Below are positions 9,683 to 18,107 of a stretch of 64,000 nucleotides of DNA, piece after piece. Origin of the DNA: Mycobacterium sp. IS-1264 (GTDB taxonomy: Bacteria > Actinomycetota > Actinomycetes > Mycobacteriales > Mycobacteriaceae); assembly GCF_001954195.1 (NCBI RefSeq), contig NZ_MBES01000058.1:1-64000 (forward strand), read 5' to 3'. The notes below the pieces were generated by a model that was not told where the DNA came from, made no database searches, and saw nothing but the letters and a program-made list of their open reading frames with translations. The position numbers were made by a program, and so were the translations under genes. Position 1 is the first letter of the stretch. Each line of letters starts with the position of its first letter.

Positions 9683-10213
9683 TCAATCCTCCTGAATGGT
9701 GTGGCTGTGCAGGTAGAGGTCTCGGAGGCAGGCGATTTCGGCACCATGGTGGATCGCTTCTCGATTGATGTGCAACACCAGCTCGCTCAGCGGATAGTCG
9801 GCGTAGGGCCCTTCGGCCGGGCCGCAGCGGCGGGTCAGGTCGGTGTCCGACAACGACCGCACGCCGTTGATCCACGCCGCGTACGTCTCGTCAAGTTGCC
9901 GCAGGGCGGTGGCGGCGTCGGTGGCATAGTGCCAACTCTGGTAGTCGGCGGACGGTCCACCGAAATGATGATGGGCACGCATGGCGAAAACGCCGACAAT
10001 GACGTGTGCCATGCGCCACGCGATCGTGGTGAACGGTACGGGGCTGGGCGCCGGGAAGGCGAAATCTATCGACCCATCGGGATGCACGGTCCAGCAGTTG
10101 GGCACCGGCTGCCAGAAGTACTCGTCGTCGGTCAGCCCGTCCAGGCGTGGGCGCAGCTGGTTGCGCCAGTGCCAGTCGAGCTGGTCGGCCAGTTGGGTGG
10201 TCAGATCTGCCAT
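9683..10213 (-). CDS. DinB-like (DinB_2) domain protein
   Basis: A 176-residue protein of the DinB_2 type. Histidines in AWRMAHVIVGVFAMRAHHH and in HINREAIHHGAEIACLRD make the metal-site pattern of the fold. It is the first gene of a two-gene unit with the DUF664-like gene that starts 2 nt after its stop. The unit is divergent from the GH38 mannosidase; only 81 nt separate the two start codons, so promoters for both lie in that short gap. Function is unknown; a mycothiol-dependent transferase or detoxifying role is the family default. Confidence 0.8.
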   Translation of the reverse strand: MADLTTQLADQLDWHWRNQLRPRLDGLTDDEYFWQPVPNCWTVHPDGSIDFAFPAPSPVPFTTIAWRMAHVIVGVFAMRAHHHFGGPSADYQSWHYATDAATALRQLDETYAAWINGVRSLSDTDLTRRCGPAEGPYADYPLSELVLHINREAIHHGAEIACLRDLYLHSHTIQED

Positions 10214-10294
10214 GGCACCGAGCTTTCCACCAGCCGGTGACAGTCGTCCCTACGCGACGGCGATTTCGCGGCGCCGGCCGCGTAAAGTGCGGAC

Positions 10295-13200
10295 ATGCAG
10301 GTGATTTCGGCGGAGCCGACGGAGCTTTTCGTCGGGCCGCCGGACGCGCCGTCGCAACTGGTGCGCGTCAGCCTCGCCGGGGTGGCCGCGCCGACGCGGG
10401 TCCGCATCGACGGCGACGGTCTGCGGGGGGAGGCGGTCGCCGACGCCGGCGCCGAGTTCGTCGAGGTTCCGGTCACCGTCGACCGTCCGGTCGTCGGTCA
10501 GCGTCGCGCCGCGCGCGTGCACGCCGGCGGCGCGGGCACGCCGTTCGAGTTCGTCGTCGCCGAGCCCGGCTGGACGATGTACATGATCAGCCACTTCCAC
10601 TACGACCCGGTGTGGTGGAACACGCAGGGTGCCTATACCAGCGAGTGGGCCGCGGACCCGCCGGACCGGCAGGCCAACGCCTTCGAGCTGGTGCACGCGC
10701 ATCTGGAGATGGCGCGCCGCGAGCCCGAATACAAGTTCGTGCTGGCCGAGGTGGATTACCTCAAGCCGTACTGGGACACCCGGCCCGAGGACCGCGCCGA
10801 TTTGCGCCGCTTCCTCGCCGAGGGCCGCGTCGAGGTGATGGGCGGCACCTACAACGAACCCAACACCAACCTCACCGGACCGGAAACGACGATCCGGAAC
10901 CTGGTGCACGGCATAGGTTTTCAGCGCGAGGTGCTCGGCGCCGATCCGGCCACCGCTTGGCAGCTCGACGTGTTCGGCCACGATCCGCAATTTCCCGGAA
11001 TGGCCGCCGACGCCGGGCTGACGTCGAGTTCGTGGGCCCGCGGGCCGCACCATCAGTGGGGCCCGACCCACTCCGGCGGTGTCGAAGGCATGCAGTTCTG
11101 CAGCGAGTTCGAGTGGATCGCGCCGTCGGGTCGCGGCCTGCTGACCCACTACATGCCCGCGCACTACGGCGCGGGCTGGGGGATGGACTCGTCGACCAGC
11201 CTGCAGGAGGCGCAGGACGCCACGTACCGGTTGTTCCGTCAGCTCAAGAAGGTCGCGCTGACCCGCAATGTGCTGTTGCCGGTGGGCACCGACTACACCC
11301 CGCCGAACAAGTGGGTCACCGCGATCCACCGCGACTGGGCCCGGCGCTACACCTGGCCGCGATTCGTGTGCGCGCTGCCGCGGGAGTTCTTCGCGGCGGT
11401 GCGCGCCGAACTCGCCGAGCGGGGGTGTGCGCCGTCGCCGCAGACCCGGGACATGAACCCGATCTACACCGGCAAGGACGTGTCGTACATCGACACCAAA
11501 CAAGCCAACCGGGCCGCCGAGAACGCCGTCCTGGACGCCGAGCGCTTCGCGGTGTTCGCCGCGCTGATGACCGGCGCCGAGTACCCGCAGGCGGCCCTGG
11601 CGAAGGCGTGGGTGCAGTTGGCCTACGGCGCGCACCATGACGCGATCACCGGGTCGGAATCCGACCAGGTGTACCTGGACCTGCTGACCGGTTGGCGCGA
11701 CGCGTGGGAGCTGGGCCGCGCGGCCCGCGACAACTCGCTGGCGTTGCTGTCCGGCGCGATCGATACCGGCGGACGTTCGGTCGTGGTGTGGAATCCGCTG
11801 ACACACCAGCGCACCGACATCGTCACCGCCCGGCTCGATTCGCCGGTCGCGGCGGGGGTGCGGGTGCTGGGTCCCAACGGCGAGGAGTCGCCCGCGCACG
11901 TCGAGGACGACGGCCGCTCGGTCACCTGGCTGGCCAGCGATGTGCCTTCGCTGGGCTGGCGGGCTTATCGGCTGGCGCCTGGCGGCGAAGTGGCCGGCTG
12001 GGAACCGGTGCCCGGATCCGAGATCGCCAACGAGCACTACCGGCTGGCGGTCGACGCGGCGCGCGGCGGGGCGGTCTCCTCCCTGGTTCAGGACGGTCGC
12101 CAGCTGATCGCGGCCGGCCGGGTGGGCAACGAGCTTGCCGTCTACGAGGAATACCCGGCGCACCCGACGCAGGGCGAGGGCCCGTGGCACCTCCTGCCCA
12201 AGGGGCCGGTGGTGTGCTCGTCGGAATCGCCCGCGCGCGTGCGGGCCTACGCCGGCCCGCTCGGTCAGCGGCTGGTGGTGCGCGGCGGTATCGGCACCCT
12301 GCTGCGCTACACCCAAACCATCACCCTGTGGCGGGGCGTCGCGCGGGTGGACTGCCGCACCACCATCGACGAGTTCACCGGGGAAGACCGCTTGTTGCGC
12401 CTGCGCTGGCCGTGCCCGGTTCCCGGCGCCATGCCGGTCAGCGAGGTGGGTGACGCCGTCATCGGGCGGGGTTTCGCCCTGCTGCACGACGGGTCGCAGT
12501 CCGTGGACACCGCGCGCTACCTGTGGACGCTGGACAACCCGGCCTACGGCTGGTTCGGGCTTTCGTCGGCGGCCCGGGTCCGGGTTTCGAACTCGGCCGT
12601 GCGGGCGGTTGCCGTGGCCGAGGTGGTGTCGCCGGCCGAGACGACGTCGGGACCGCTGGCCCGCGAGCTGATGGTCGCGCTGGTCCGCGCCGGCGTCACG
12701 GCCACCTGCAGCGGCGCCGACCAACCGCGCTACGGCCGCCTCGACGTCGACTCCAATCTGCCCGACGTGCGGATCGCCCTGGGCGGGCCCGGCCGCAACG
12801 CCTTCACCAAAGCTGTTCTCGCCGAGGCGGTTCCGGACTACACCGCCGAACTCGAACGCCAGCTGGCCGAGACCGGACGGGCCCGGGTGTGGGTGCCGGC
12901 GGCGACGCCATTGGCACAGGTGTGGGTGCCCGGCGCCGACCTGCGTGGGGTCCGCGCCCTGCCGGTGCTGGTGATCGCCGGCTCCGACGACACCAACCTG
13001 GACGACGAAATCGCCGCGGTGGCAACGGATCTCGGCGATGCCGAAATCGAGGTCACCCAGCAGGCGCCGGCGGCGATGGAGCCCTTCGAGGCCCGCACTG
13101 TCGCGCTCCTCAACCGGGGCGTGCCGAGCTTCGCCGTCGACATCGAAGGCACCCTGCACACCGCGCTGATGCGGTCGTGCACGGGCTGGCCGTCGGGCGT

Positions 13201-14473
13201 CTGGATCGACGAGCCCCGCCGCACCGCTCCCGACGGCTCGAACTTCCAACTGCAGCACTGGACACACGATTTCGACTACGCGTTGGTCGGCGGCGACGGG
13301 GACTGGCGGCGGGCCGGAATTCCGGCCCGCAGCGCGCAGTTCGCCCAACCGCTGCTCGCCGTCGTCGCGGGCGAGGGGCGGGGCGAGCTGCCGCCGACCG
13401 GATCGCTGCTGCGAGTCGACCCCGCCGACGCGGTGCACCTCGGGGCGCTCAAGGCGGCAGGCAACCCGCTGACCGCGGGCAGCGCGAAGCCGGTCGACCC
13501 CGCCGCGGTGGCCCTGCGGCTGGTGGAAACCCGCGGCGCACCCGCCCGCGTCAGCATCGGTTCGGCGCTGGGCAAGGTGAGTGCGCTCGAGCTCGCCGAC
13601 CTCCTGGAGACGCCGCGGGGACGAATACGATCGATCGACCTGCGCGGCTATCAGCTCGCCACCGTGCTGGCCCGGCTTGACGTGCCGTTCTCCGGCGGCG
13701 GCGACGGCCGGCCCGTCGCGCTGGCCCCGAACGCCGAGGCCGCCCAGCCGCTTTACGCGCGCTATTGGCTGCACAATCGCGGGCCGGCGCCGCTCGGCGG
13801 CCTGCCCGCGGTCGCCCACCTGCATCCGCGCCTCGTTACCGCGCGGCCCGGCGACGGGGTGGCGTTCCGGCTCACCGCGGCCAGCGACTGCAGCGATTCC
13901 GCGCTGGAGGGCGCGGTGGCGGTGGTGTGCCCGGACGGCTGGTCGGCCACACCCAGCGAGCGGCCGCTGACGCTGTGCAGCGGCGAGTACCGCGAGACCG
14001 ACGCGGTGGTGGACGTCCCGGCGAACGCACCACCCGGCCTGTACCCGATCCGCGCCCAGCTGCGGCTCTCCGGGGACTCGGTGCCGGCCGCGTGGCAGCA
14101 GGCGGTCGAGGACGTGGCGGTGGTGGCCGTCGGCGTGGACGCAGTCGACCTCGCCGACCTGCTCTACCTCGTCGACGGGCCCGCCGACGTCACGCTGCGC
14201 GCCGGCGACACGGCCCGATTGACCGTTACGGTCGGCACCCACGCCTGCGCGGAGGTCGCGCTAGAGGCGCATCTGATCAGCCCGTGGGGCACTTGGGAGT
14301 GGATCGGCCCGGCCGCGCTCGGCGCGGCCCTGCCCGCACGCGGCACGGTCGAGCTCGCCTTCGCCGTCACCCCGCCGGCATGGCTGGAACCCGGCCAGTG
14401 GTGGGCGCTGGTCCGAGTCGGGTGCGCCGGCCGGCTCGTCTACTCCCCGGCGGTGAAGGTGACGGTGAAGTGA
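10295..14473 (+). CDS. Glycoside hydrolase family 38 alpha-mannosidase (Rv0648-like)
   Basis: A 1392-residue protein with the GH38 catalytic core: the metal-binding HFHYDPVWW at about residue 100, the nucleophile aspartate in WQLDVFGHDP at about 227, and HHDAITGSE near 447. GH38 enzymes are Zn-dependent retaining alpha-mannosidases; mycobacterial substrates could be mannan of PIM/LM/LAM turnover or imported oligosaccharide. There is no signal peptide, so it is likely cytosolic. The middle and C-terminal beta-rich domains follow, including DUF-type NEW3-like sequence. It is longer than the M. tuberculosis protein (about 1215 residues in my memory). Its stop overlaps the next start (GTGA), which makes a coupled unit with the 'fabD2' gene and the sugar kinase. 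Confidence 0.9.
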   Translation: MQVISAEPTELFVGPPDAPSQLVRVSLAGVAAPTRVRIDGDGLRGEAVADAGAEFVEVPVTVDRPVVGQRRAARVHAGGAGTPFEFVVAEPGWTMYMISHFHYDPVWWNTQGAYTSEWAADPPDRQANAFELVHAHLEMARREPEYKFVLAEVDYLKPYWDTRPEDRADLRRFLAEGRVEVMGGTYNEPNTNLTGPETTIRNLVHGIGFQREVLGADPATAWQLDVFGHDPQFPGMAADAGLTSSSWARGPHHQWGPTHSGGVEGMQFCSEFEWIAPSGRGLLTHYMPAHYGAGWGMDSSTSLQEAQDATYRLFRQLKKVALTRNVLLPVGTDYTPPNKWVTAIHRDWARRYTWPRFVCALPREFFAAVRAELAERGCAPSPQTRDMNPIYTGKDVSYIDTKQANRAAENAVLDAERFAVFAALMTGAEYPQAALAKAWVQLAYGAHHDAITGSESDQVYLDLLTGWRDAWELGRAARDNSLALLSGAIDTGGRSVVVWNPLTHQRTDIVTARLDSPVAAGVRVLGPNGEESPAHVEDDGRSVTWLASDVPSLGWRAYRLAPGGEVAGWEPVPGSEIANEHYRLAVDAARGGAVSSLVQDGRQLIAAGRVGNELAVYEEYPAHPTQGEGPWHLLPKGPVVCSSESPARVRAYAGPLGQRLVVRGGIGTLLRYTQTITLWRGVARVDCRTTIDEFTGEDRLLRLRWPCPVPGAMPVSEVGDAVIGRGFALLHDGSQSVDTARYLWTLDNPAYGWFGLSSAARVRVSNSAVRAVAVAEVVSPAETTSGPLARELMVALVRAGVTATCSGADQPRYGRLDVDSNLPDVRIALGGPGRNAFTKAVLAEAVPDYTAELERQLAETGRARVWVPAATPLAQVWVPGADLRGVRALPVLVIAGSDDTNLDDEIAAVATDLGDAEIEVTQQAPAAMEPFEARTVALLNRGVPSFAVDIEGTLHTALMRSCTGWPSGVWIDEPRRTAPDGSNFQLQHWTHDFDYALVGGDGDWRRAGIPARSAQFAQPLLAVVAGEGRGELPPTGSLLRVDPADAVHLGALKAAGNPLTAGSAKPVDPAAVALRLVETRGAPARVSIGSALGKVSALELADLLETPRGRIRSIDLRGYQLATVLARLDVPFSGGGDGRPVALAPNAEAAQPLYARYWLHNRGPAPLGGLPAVAHLHPRLVTARPGDGVAFRLTAASDCSDSALEGAVAVVCPDGWSATPSERPLTLCSGEYRETDAVVDVPANAPPGLYPIRAQLRLSGDSVPAAWQQAVEDVAVVAVGVDAVDLADLLYLVDGPADVTLRAGDTARLTVTVGTHACAEVALEAHLISPWGTWEWIGPAALGAALPARGTVELAFAVTPPAWLEPGQWWALVRVGCAGRLVYSPAVKVTVK

Positions 14474-15087
14474 GCGCGCGCCTGGTCGCGACCGTCGCCG
14501 GCACGCCGATTGGGGTCGACGAGGTCGACGCCCGCGAGGCGCGGTTGCGCAGCGGTCCGCGCGCGGCCGCGCTGCCCGCCGGCGGCACCAGCGAGGGACG
14601 GCAGCTGCGGCGCTGGCTCACCCAATTGATCGTGACCGAAAGAGTCGTCGCGGTCGAGGTGGCCGCGCGCGGCCTGACCGCGGGGGACGCCCCGGGCGAG
14701 ACGGAGCTACTGCCCGACGACACGGCCCGGCTGGAGATCGGGAGCGTGGCCGCGGCAGCGCTGGCCGATCCGGCCGCGCGGGCCCTGTTCGCCGACGTCA
14801 CCGCCGCAGTCCGGGTCAGCGACCAAGACGTGGCCGACTATCACGCCCGCAACCCGCTGCGGTTCGCCGCGCCGCGCCCGCGCCGTCACGGCTGGCGCGC
14901 CCCGTCGCGGGTCGGCCCGCCGCTGGGACAGGTGCGGTCCGCGATCGCCGAGCATCTGCGCGGCGCCGCGCGGCGGCGCGCCTTCCGGGTGTGGCTCGAC
15001 GCGCGCACCGCGGAGCTGGTGCGGCTCGCTCCCGGCTACGAGCATCCCGGCGATCCCCACCAGCCCGACAACACCCACCGGCACTGA
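14470..15087 (+). CDS. fabD2: Rv0649-like protein (called fabD2 in M. tuberculosis), resembles a parvulin/SurA-type chaperone domain
   Basis: A 205-residue protein in the position of Rv0649, which carries the name fabD2 (malonyl-CoA:ACP transacylase). I see no transacylase features: no GHSxG nucleophile, and it is shorter than a FabD (about 300 residues). Instead the N-terminal half starts with VATVAGTPIGVDEVDAREARL, the middle has VSDQDVADYHARNPLRF and the end has GQVRSAIAEHLRG followed by FRVWLDARTA; this layout resembles the helical chaperone part of PrsA/SurA/PpiC proteins without the isomerase domain. No signal peptide. GTG at 14470 overlaps the mannosidase stop. The similarity is by eye and needs a profile search. 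Confidence 0.8.
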   Translation: MSARLVATVAGTPIGVDEVDAREARLRSGPRAAALPAGGTSEGRQLRRWLTQLIVTERVVAVEVAARGLTAGDAPGETELLPDDTARLEIGSVAAAALADPAARALFADVTAAVRVSDQDVADYHARNPLRFAAPRPRRHGWRAPSRVGPPLGQVRSAIAEHLRGAARRRAFRVWLDARTAELVRLAPGYEHPGDPHQPDNTHRH

Positions 15088-15093
15088 TCGCCG

Positions 15094-16002
15094 ATGCTCA
15101 CCCTCTGCCTGGACATCGGCGGCACCAAGATCGCCGTCGGCCTGGCCGACGACGACGGCGCGCTGGTGCACACGTCCATCCGACCGACCCCGCCCGGCGG
15201 GTCGGCCGAAGAGATCTGGGCCGCGGTCGCGGCAGCGATCGCCGACGCCCTCGGCGCGGTCGACGGCGGGGTCGTCGCGGTGGGCATCGCGTCGGCCGGC
15301 TCGATCGACCTGCACACCGGGTGCGTCAGCCCGATCAACATCGGGTCCTGGCGCGGCTTCCCGTTGCGGGACCGCGTCGCGGCAGCGGTGCCCGGCGTGC
15401 CCGTGCGGCTGGGTGGTGACGGCACGTGCATGGCCCTGGGCGAGCACTGGCGCGGCGCCGGACGCGGGGCGCGCTTCCTGCTGGGCATGGTGGTGTCCAC
15501 CGGCGTGGGCGGCGGGTTGGTGTTCAACGGCGCCCCCTACACCGGGCGCACCGGCAATGCCGGCCACGTCGGTCACGTGGTGGTCGACCCGGACGGCCTG
15601 CCCTGCACCTGCGGCGGCCGCGGCTGCGTCGAGACCGTTGCGGCCGGCCCGTCGCTGGTGCGTTGGGCCCGGGCCAACGGCTGGTCCGCGCCGCCCGGTG
15701 CCGGCGCCGAGCAGCTGGCCGACGCCGCGACGCGCGGCGACGCCGTGGCGCTGCGGGCGTTCGACCGGGCCGCCAGTGCGCTCGCGGCGATGATCGCCTC
15801 GGTGGCGGCGGTCTGCGACCTCGACCTCGCCGTCGTCGGGGGAGGAGTGGCGAAATCCGGTCGCGTGCTTTTCGACCCGCTGCGGGCGACACTGGCCGAC
15901 TACGCCGGACTGGATTTTCTGCACGGCCTGCGGGTGGTGCCCGCCGAGCTTGGCGGCGAGGCCGGTCTCGTCGGCGCGGCCCGGCTTGCGCGTTTTGGCT
16001 GA
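15094..16002 (+). CDS. ROK-family sugar kinase (Rv0650-like)
   Basis: A 302-residue ROK kinase. The N-terminal phosphate-binding motif is DIGGTKIAVGL, and the zinc-binding ROK signature CTCGGRGCVE lies near residue 170. Such enzymes phosphorylate glucose, N-acetylmannosamine or related hexoses with ATP. Six nucleotides separate it from the preceding gene, so mannosidase, Rv0649-like protein and kinase form one operon; a plausible reading is hydrolysis of mannosides and phosphorylation of the released sugar. The promoter of the rplJ operon starts inside its last codons (15995-16000). Sugar specificity cannot be told from the sequence alone. Confidence 0.87.
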   Translation: MLTLCLDIGGTKIAVGLADDDGALVHTSIRPTPPGGSAEEIWAAVAAAIADALGAVDGGVVAVGIASAGSIDLHTGCVSPINIGSWRGFPLRDRVAAAVPGVPVRLGGDGTCMALGEHWRGAGRGARFLLGMVVSTGVGGGLVFNGAPYTGRTGNAGHVGHVVVDPDGLPCTCGGRGCVETVAAGPSLVRWARANGWSAPPGAGAEQLADAATRGDAVALRAFDRAASALAAMIASVAAVCDLDLAVVGGGVAKSGRVLFDPLRATLADYAGLDFLHGLRVVPAELGGEAGLVGAARLARFG

Positions 16003-16024
16003 TCGCGGGTGGTCACGCTATTGT
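15995..16024 (+). promoter_or_regulatory. Candidate SigA-type promoter of rplJ-rplL
   Basis: TTGGCT (15995-16000), an 18-nt spacer and TATTGT (16019-16024) form a good housekeeping promoter. The sequence after the -10, GGTTGC, is identical to that after the rpsL -10. The promoter overlaps the stop codon of the sugar kinase and gives a leader of about 200 nt before rplJ. Confidence 0.55.
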
Positions 16025-16099
16025 GGTTGCCGATCCACCGAAGACCGTCGGTCACCGAGCAATCGGTTGAAGGTCCGGGAACATCCCGGCGGCCCACGC

Positions 16100-16230
16100 A
16101 GGAGGACGAGGCATTACCGCCGGCGTGCGCCGGCGCATTTCAACGCCCCGGCCGCTTCCTGCGCCGGGGCGTTCGTCGTTCTCCGGTGATCACAGACCAC
16201 AAGTCGCACTAGGACTTTCACCACAGGAGG
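16100..16230 (+). ncRNA. Candidate L10 leader (ribosomal protein autoregulatory element)
   Basis: The 230-nt leader of rplJ contains the palindromic hairpin GCCGGC...GCCGGC (16119-16134) and a strong 10-bp hairpin, AACGCCCCGG with CCGGGGCGTT (16142-16173), before the AGGAGG site at 16226. L10-L12 leaders in many bacteria bind the L10(L12)4 complex to repress their own translation. The fold is inferred by eye; no covariance model was run. Confidence 0.45.
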
Positions 16231-16235
16231 TATGC

Positions 16236-16877
16236 ATGGCAAAGGCTGACAAGGCCACCGCCGTTGCAGACATCGCCGAGCAGTTCACCGGCTCGACGGC
16301 CACCTTGATCACCGAATACCGCGGTTTGACGGTGGCCAATTTGGCCGAGCTGCGGCGGTCTCTGGCGGGGTCGGCCACCTACTCGGTGGCCAAGAACACG
16401 CTGATCAAGCGTGCGGCGTCGGAAGCCGGGATCGAGGGTCTCGACGAGCTGTTCGTCGGCCCGACGGCCATCGCGTTCGTCACAGGTGAGGCGGTTGACG
16501 CCGCCAAGGCCCTCAAGAAGTTCGCCAAGGACAACAAGGCGCTGGTCATCAAGGGCGGCTACATGGATGGCCACCCGTTGACGGTCGCCGAGGTCGAGCG
16601 CATCGCGGACCTGGAGTCCCGCGAGGTGTTGCTGGCCAAGTTGGCCGGCGCGATGAAGGGCAACATGGCCAAGGCGGCCGGCCTGTTCAACGCGCCCGCC
16701 TCGCAGGTTGCTCGCCTGTTGGCCGCACTGCAGGAAAAGAAGCCCGCCGAACCCGCTGCCGCGGCCGAACCCGCCGCCGAAGCGCCCGCCGAAGCGGCCG
16801 CCGAACCCGCCGCCGAAGCACCCGCCGAAGCCCCCGCTGCCGAGGCATCCACCGAGACACCGGCTGAAGCCGAATAA
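16236..16877 (+). CDS. rplJ: Ribosomal protein L10 (uL10) with long Ala/Pro/Glu tail
   Basis: A 213-residue L10, the base of the ribosomal stalk that holds the L7/L12 dimers and contacts 23S rRNA. The globular part ([17 protein letters not shown] to about residue 165) is standard. After QEKKPAEP the last 45 or so residues are near-repeats of AEPAAEAP with glutamates, longer than the tail in M. tuberculosis L10 (178 residues in all). Start ATG at 16236 is preceded by ACAGGAGGT. First gene of the rplJ-rplL operon behind a structured leader. rplL follows after 34 nt. Confidence 0.95.
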   Translation: MAKADKATAVADIAEQFTGSTATLITEYRGLTVANLAELRRSLAGSATYSVAKNTLIKRAASEAGIEGLDELFVGPTAIAFVTGEAVDAAKALKKFAKDNKALVIKGGYMDGHPLTVAEVERIADLESREVLLAKLAGAMKGNMAKAAGLFNAPASQVARLLAALQEKKPAEPAAAAEPAAEAPAEAAAEPAAEAPAEAPAAEASTETPAEAE

Positions 16878-16911
16878 CCCAACCCAAACCAACCCAGGAA
16901 GGACCCACACC

Positions 16912-17304
16912 ATGGCAAAAATCTCCACCGACGACCTGCTCGACGTCTTCAAGGAAATGACCCTGTTGGAGCTCTCGGACTTCGTCAAGAAGTTCGAGGA
17001 GACCTTCGAGGTCACCGCGGCCGCGCCCGTCGCGGTCGCCGCGGCCGGCCCCGCCGCCGGTGGCGCACCGGCCGAGGCCGCCGAGGAGCAGTCCGAGTTC
17101 GACGTCATCCTCGAGGCCGCCGGCGATAAGAAGATCGGCGTGATCAAGGTTGTCCGCGAGATCGTCTCCGGCCTGGGCCTCAAGGAGGCCAAGGACCTGG
17201 TCGACGGCGCACCCAAGCCGCTGCTGGAGAAGGTCGCCAAGGAGGCCGCCGACGAGGCCAAGACCAAGCTCGAGGCCGCCGGCGCCACCGTCACCGTCAA
17301 GTAG
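16912..17304 (+). CDS. rplL: Ribosomal protein L7/L12 (bL12)
   Basis: A 130-residue L7/L12, the mobile stalk protein that recruits translation GTPases such as EF-G and EF-Tu, both encoded further along this window. The N-terminal dimerisation domain ([21 protein letters not shown]), the Ala/Gly-rich hinge, and the C-terminal domain with [11 protein letters not shown] and [13 protein letters not shown] are all present. ATG at 16912 follows GGAAGGA. A strong bidirectional terminator follows 11 nt after the stop. Together with rplJ it forms a two-gene operon. Confidence 0.96.
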   Translation: MAKISTDDLLDVFKEMTLLELSDFVKKFEETFEVTAAAPVAVAAAGPAAGGAPAEAAEEQSEFDVILEAAGDKKIGVIKVVREIVSGLGLKEAKDLVDGAPKPLLEKVAKEAADEAKTKLEAAGATVTVK

Positions 17305-17314
17305 TTCACTGCAC

Positions 17315-17352
17315 GAAACCCCCGGACTTTCTTCGGAAGGCCCGGGGGTTTC
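17315..17352. terminator. Bidirectional terminator between rplL and the convergent TetR gene
   Basis: The 11-bp perfect inverted repeat GAAACCCCCGG (17315-17325) and CCGGGGGTTTC (17342-17352) closes a stable hairpin with T-rich edges on both strands. It ends just before the stop codon of the minus-strand TetR gene, so one element serves both transcripts. Confidence 0.8.
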
Positions 17353-17358
17353 GTCTGC

Positions 17359-18045
17359 TTAGCCGGCGCGGATTGCCGCGTGCCGCGACTGCTCGATCCG
17401 CTCGGGTGAATCTCCCAGGGCGACAAGCAGATTCGTCGTGATCGCACCAAGGACCGGCCCGACGGCCTCGCCTTCGTTGCCATAGAAACCCGCGAGTTCG
17501 AGCATCACGAACCCGTGAATCAGCGCCCAGAACTGGGCCGCGGTCGCCACAACCGAGGCGTCGTCGTCCGCGGAACACGCGGTGATCCGGCCCGCCAGCA
17601 CCGACCGGTGCACAGCCCGCACGACGTGCGCGAAGCTGGGTTGATGCTGCTCGATCTCGGCGATGGTCAGCGTCAGGACGTTCCCCGCGGGCGCGTTGAT
17701 GCCGTGGGCGCTGGTACTGCCGAACATCAGCCGGTACATGTGCGGCCGCTCGATGGCATAGCGGCGATACGCGGCCCCGACGGCCATCAGATCCGCCACC
17801 GGGTCGTCCGTCCGAGGCACTGTCAGCGCCGTGTCGAACTGACGCAACCCTTCTTGCGCGACCTCGGCGATCAGCGACCGCATCCCGCCGAAGTGCGTGT
17901 ATACCGCCATCGTCGAGGTCCCCGCGGCACCGGCCACCTTGCGGGTCTGCAGCGCGTCGGGCCCGTCGTCGTCGAGCAGGCAGACGGCCGCGTGGAGCAG
18001 CTCGTCGCGCACGGTCCGTTCCGTCTGCGAAGTCATCCTTGCCAT
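17359..18045 (-). CDS. TetR-family transcriptional regulator (Rv0653c-like)
   Basis: A 228-residue TetR regulator with the N-terminal helix-turn-helix (RTVRDELLHAAVCLLDDDG then RKVAGAAGTSTMAVYTHFG) and a long ligand-binding domain. It is divergent from the carotenoid oxygenase gene at 18108 and probably controls it and itself through the palindrome at 18083-18095. The start is uncertain: ATG at 18045 or 18036, or TTG at 18072; I prefer 18045 because the family sequence begins near there. The ligand is unknown; an apocarotenoid would fit the neighbour. The terminator at 17315-17352 lies at its 3' end. Confidence 0.85.
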   Translation of the reverse strand: MARMTSQTERTVRDELLHAAVCLLDDDGPDALQTRKVAGAAGTSTMAVYTHFGGMRSLIAEVAQEGLRQFDTALTVPRTDDPVADLMAVGAAYRRYAIERPHMYRLMFGSTSAHGINAPAGNVLTLTIAEIEQHQPSFAHVVRAVHRSVLAGRITACSADDDASVVATAAQFWALIHGFVMLELAGFYGNEGEAVGPVLGAITTNLLVALGDSPERIEQSRHAAIRAG

Positions 18046-18082
18046 CTTCTCATCGGGGGCGTACGTTGCCAATAACAGCGAA

Positions 18083-18095
18083 ATAACAATGTTAT
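18083..18095. promoter_or_regulatory. Candidate TetR operator between the regulator and carotenoid oxygenase
   Basis: ATAAC-AAT-GTTAT is a perfect 5-bp inverted repeat with a 3-nt centre in an AT-rich island of the 62-nt divergent gap. A half-copy, AATAACA, lies just before it (18070-18077). It sits 12 nt before the oxygenase start, where bound repressor would block initiation or translation. Confidence 0.45.
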
Positions 18096-18107
18096 AGGAG
18101 CTCAGCC

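Noticed and set aside
10250..14242. A 1330-codon open frame on the minus strand opposite the GH38 mannosidase
   Set aside because: It mirrors the codon pattern of the mannosidase gene in a GC-rich genome, has no recognised domain, and starts in no ribosome site. The plus-strand protein has full catalytic motifs.
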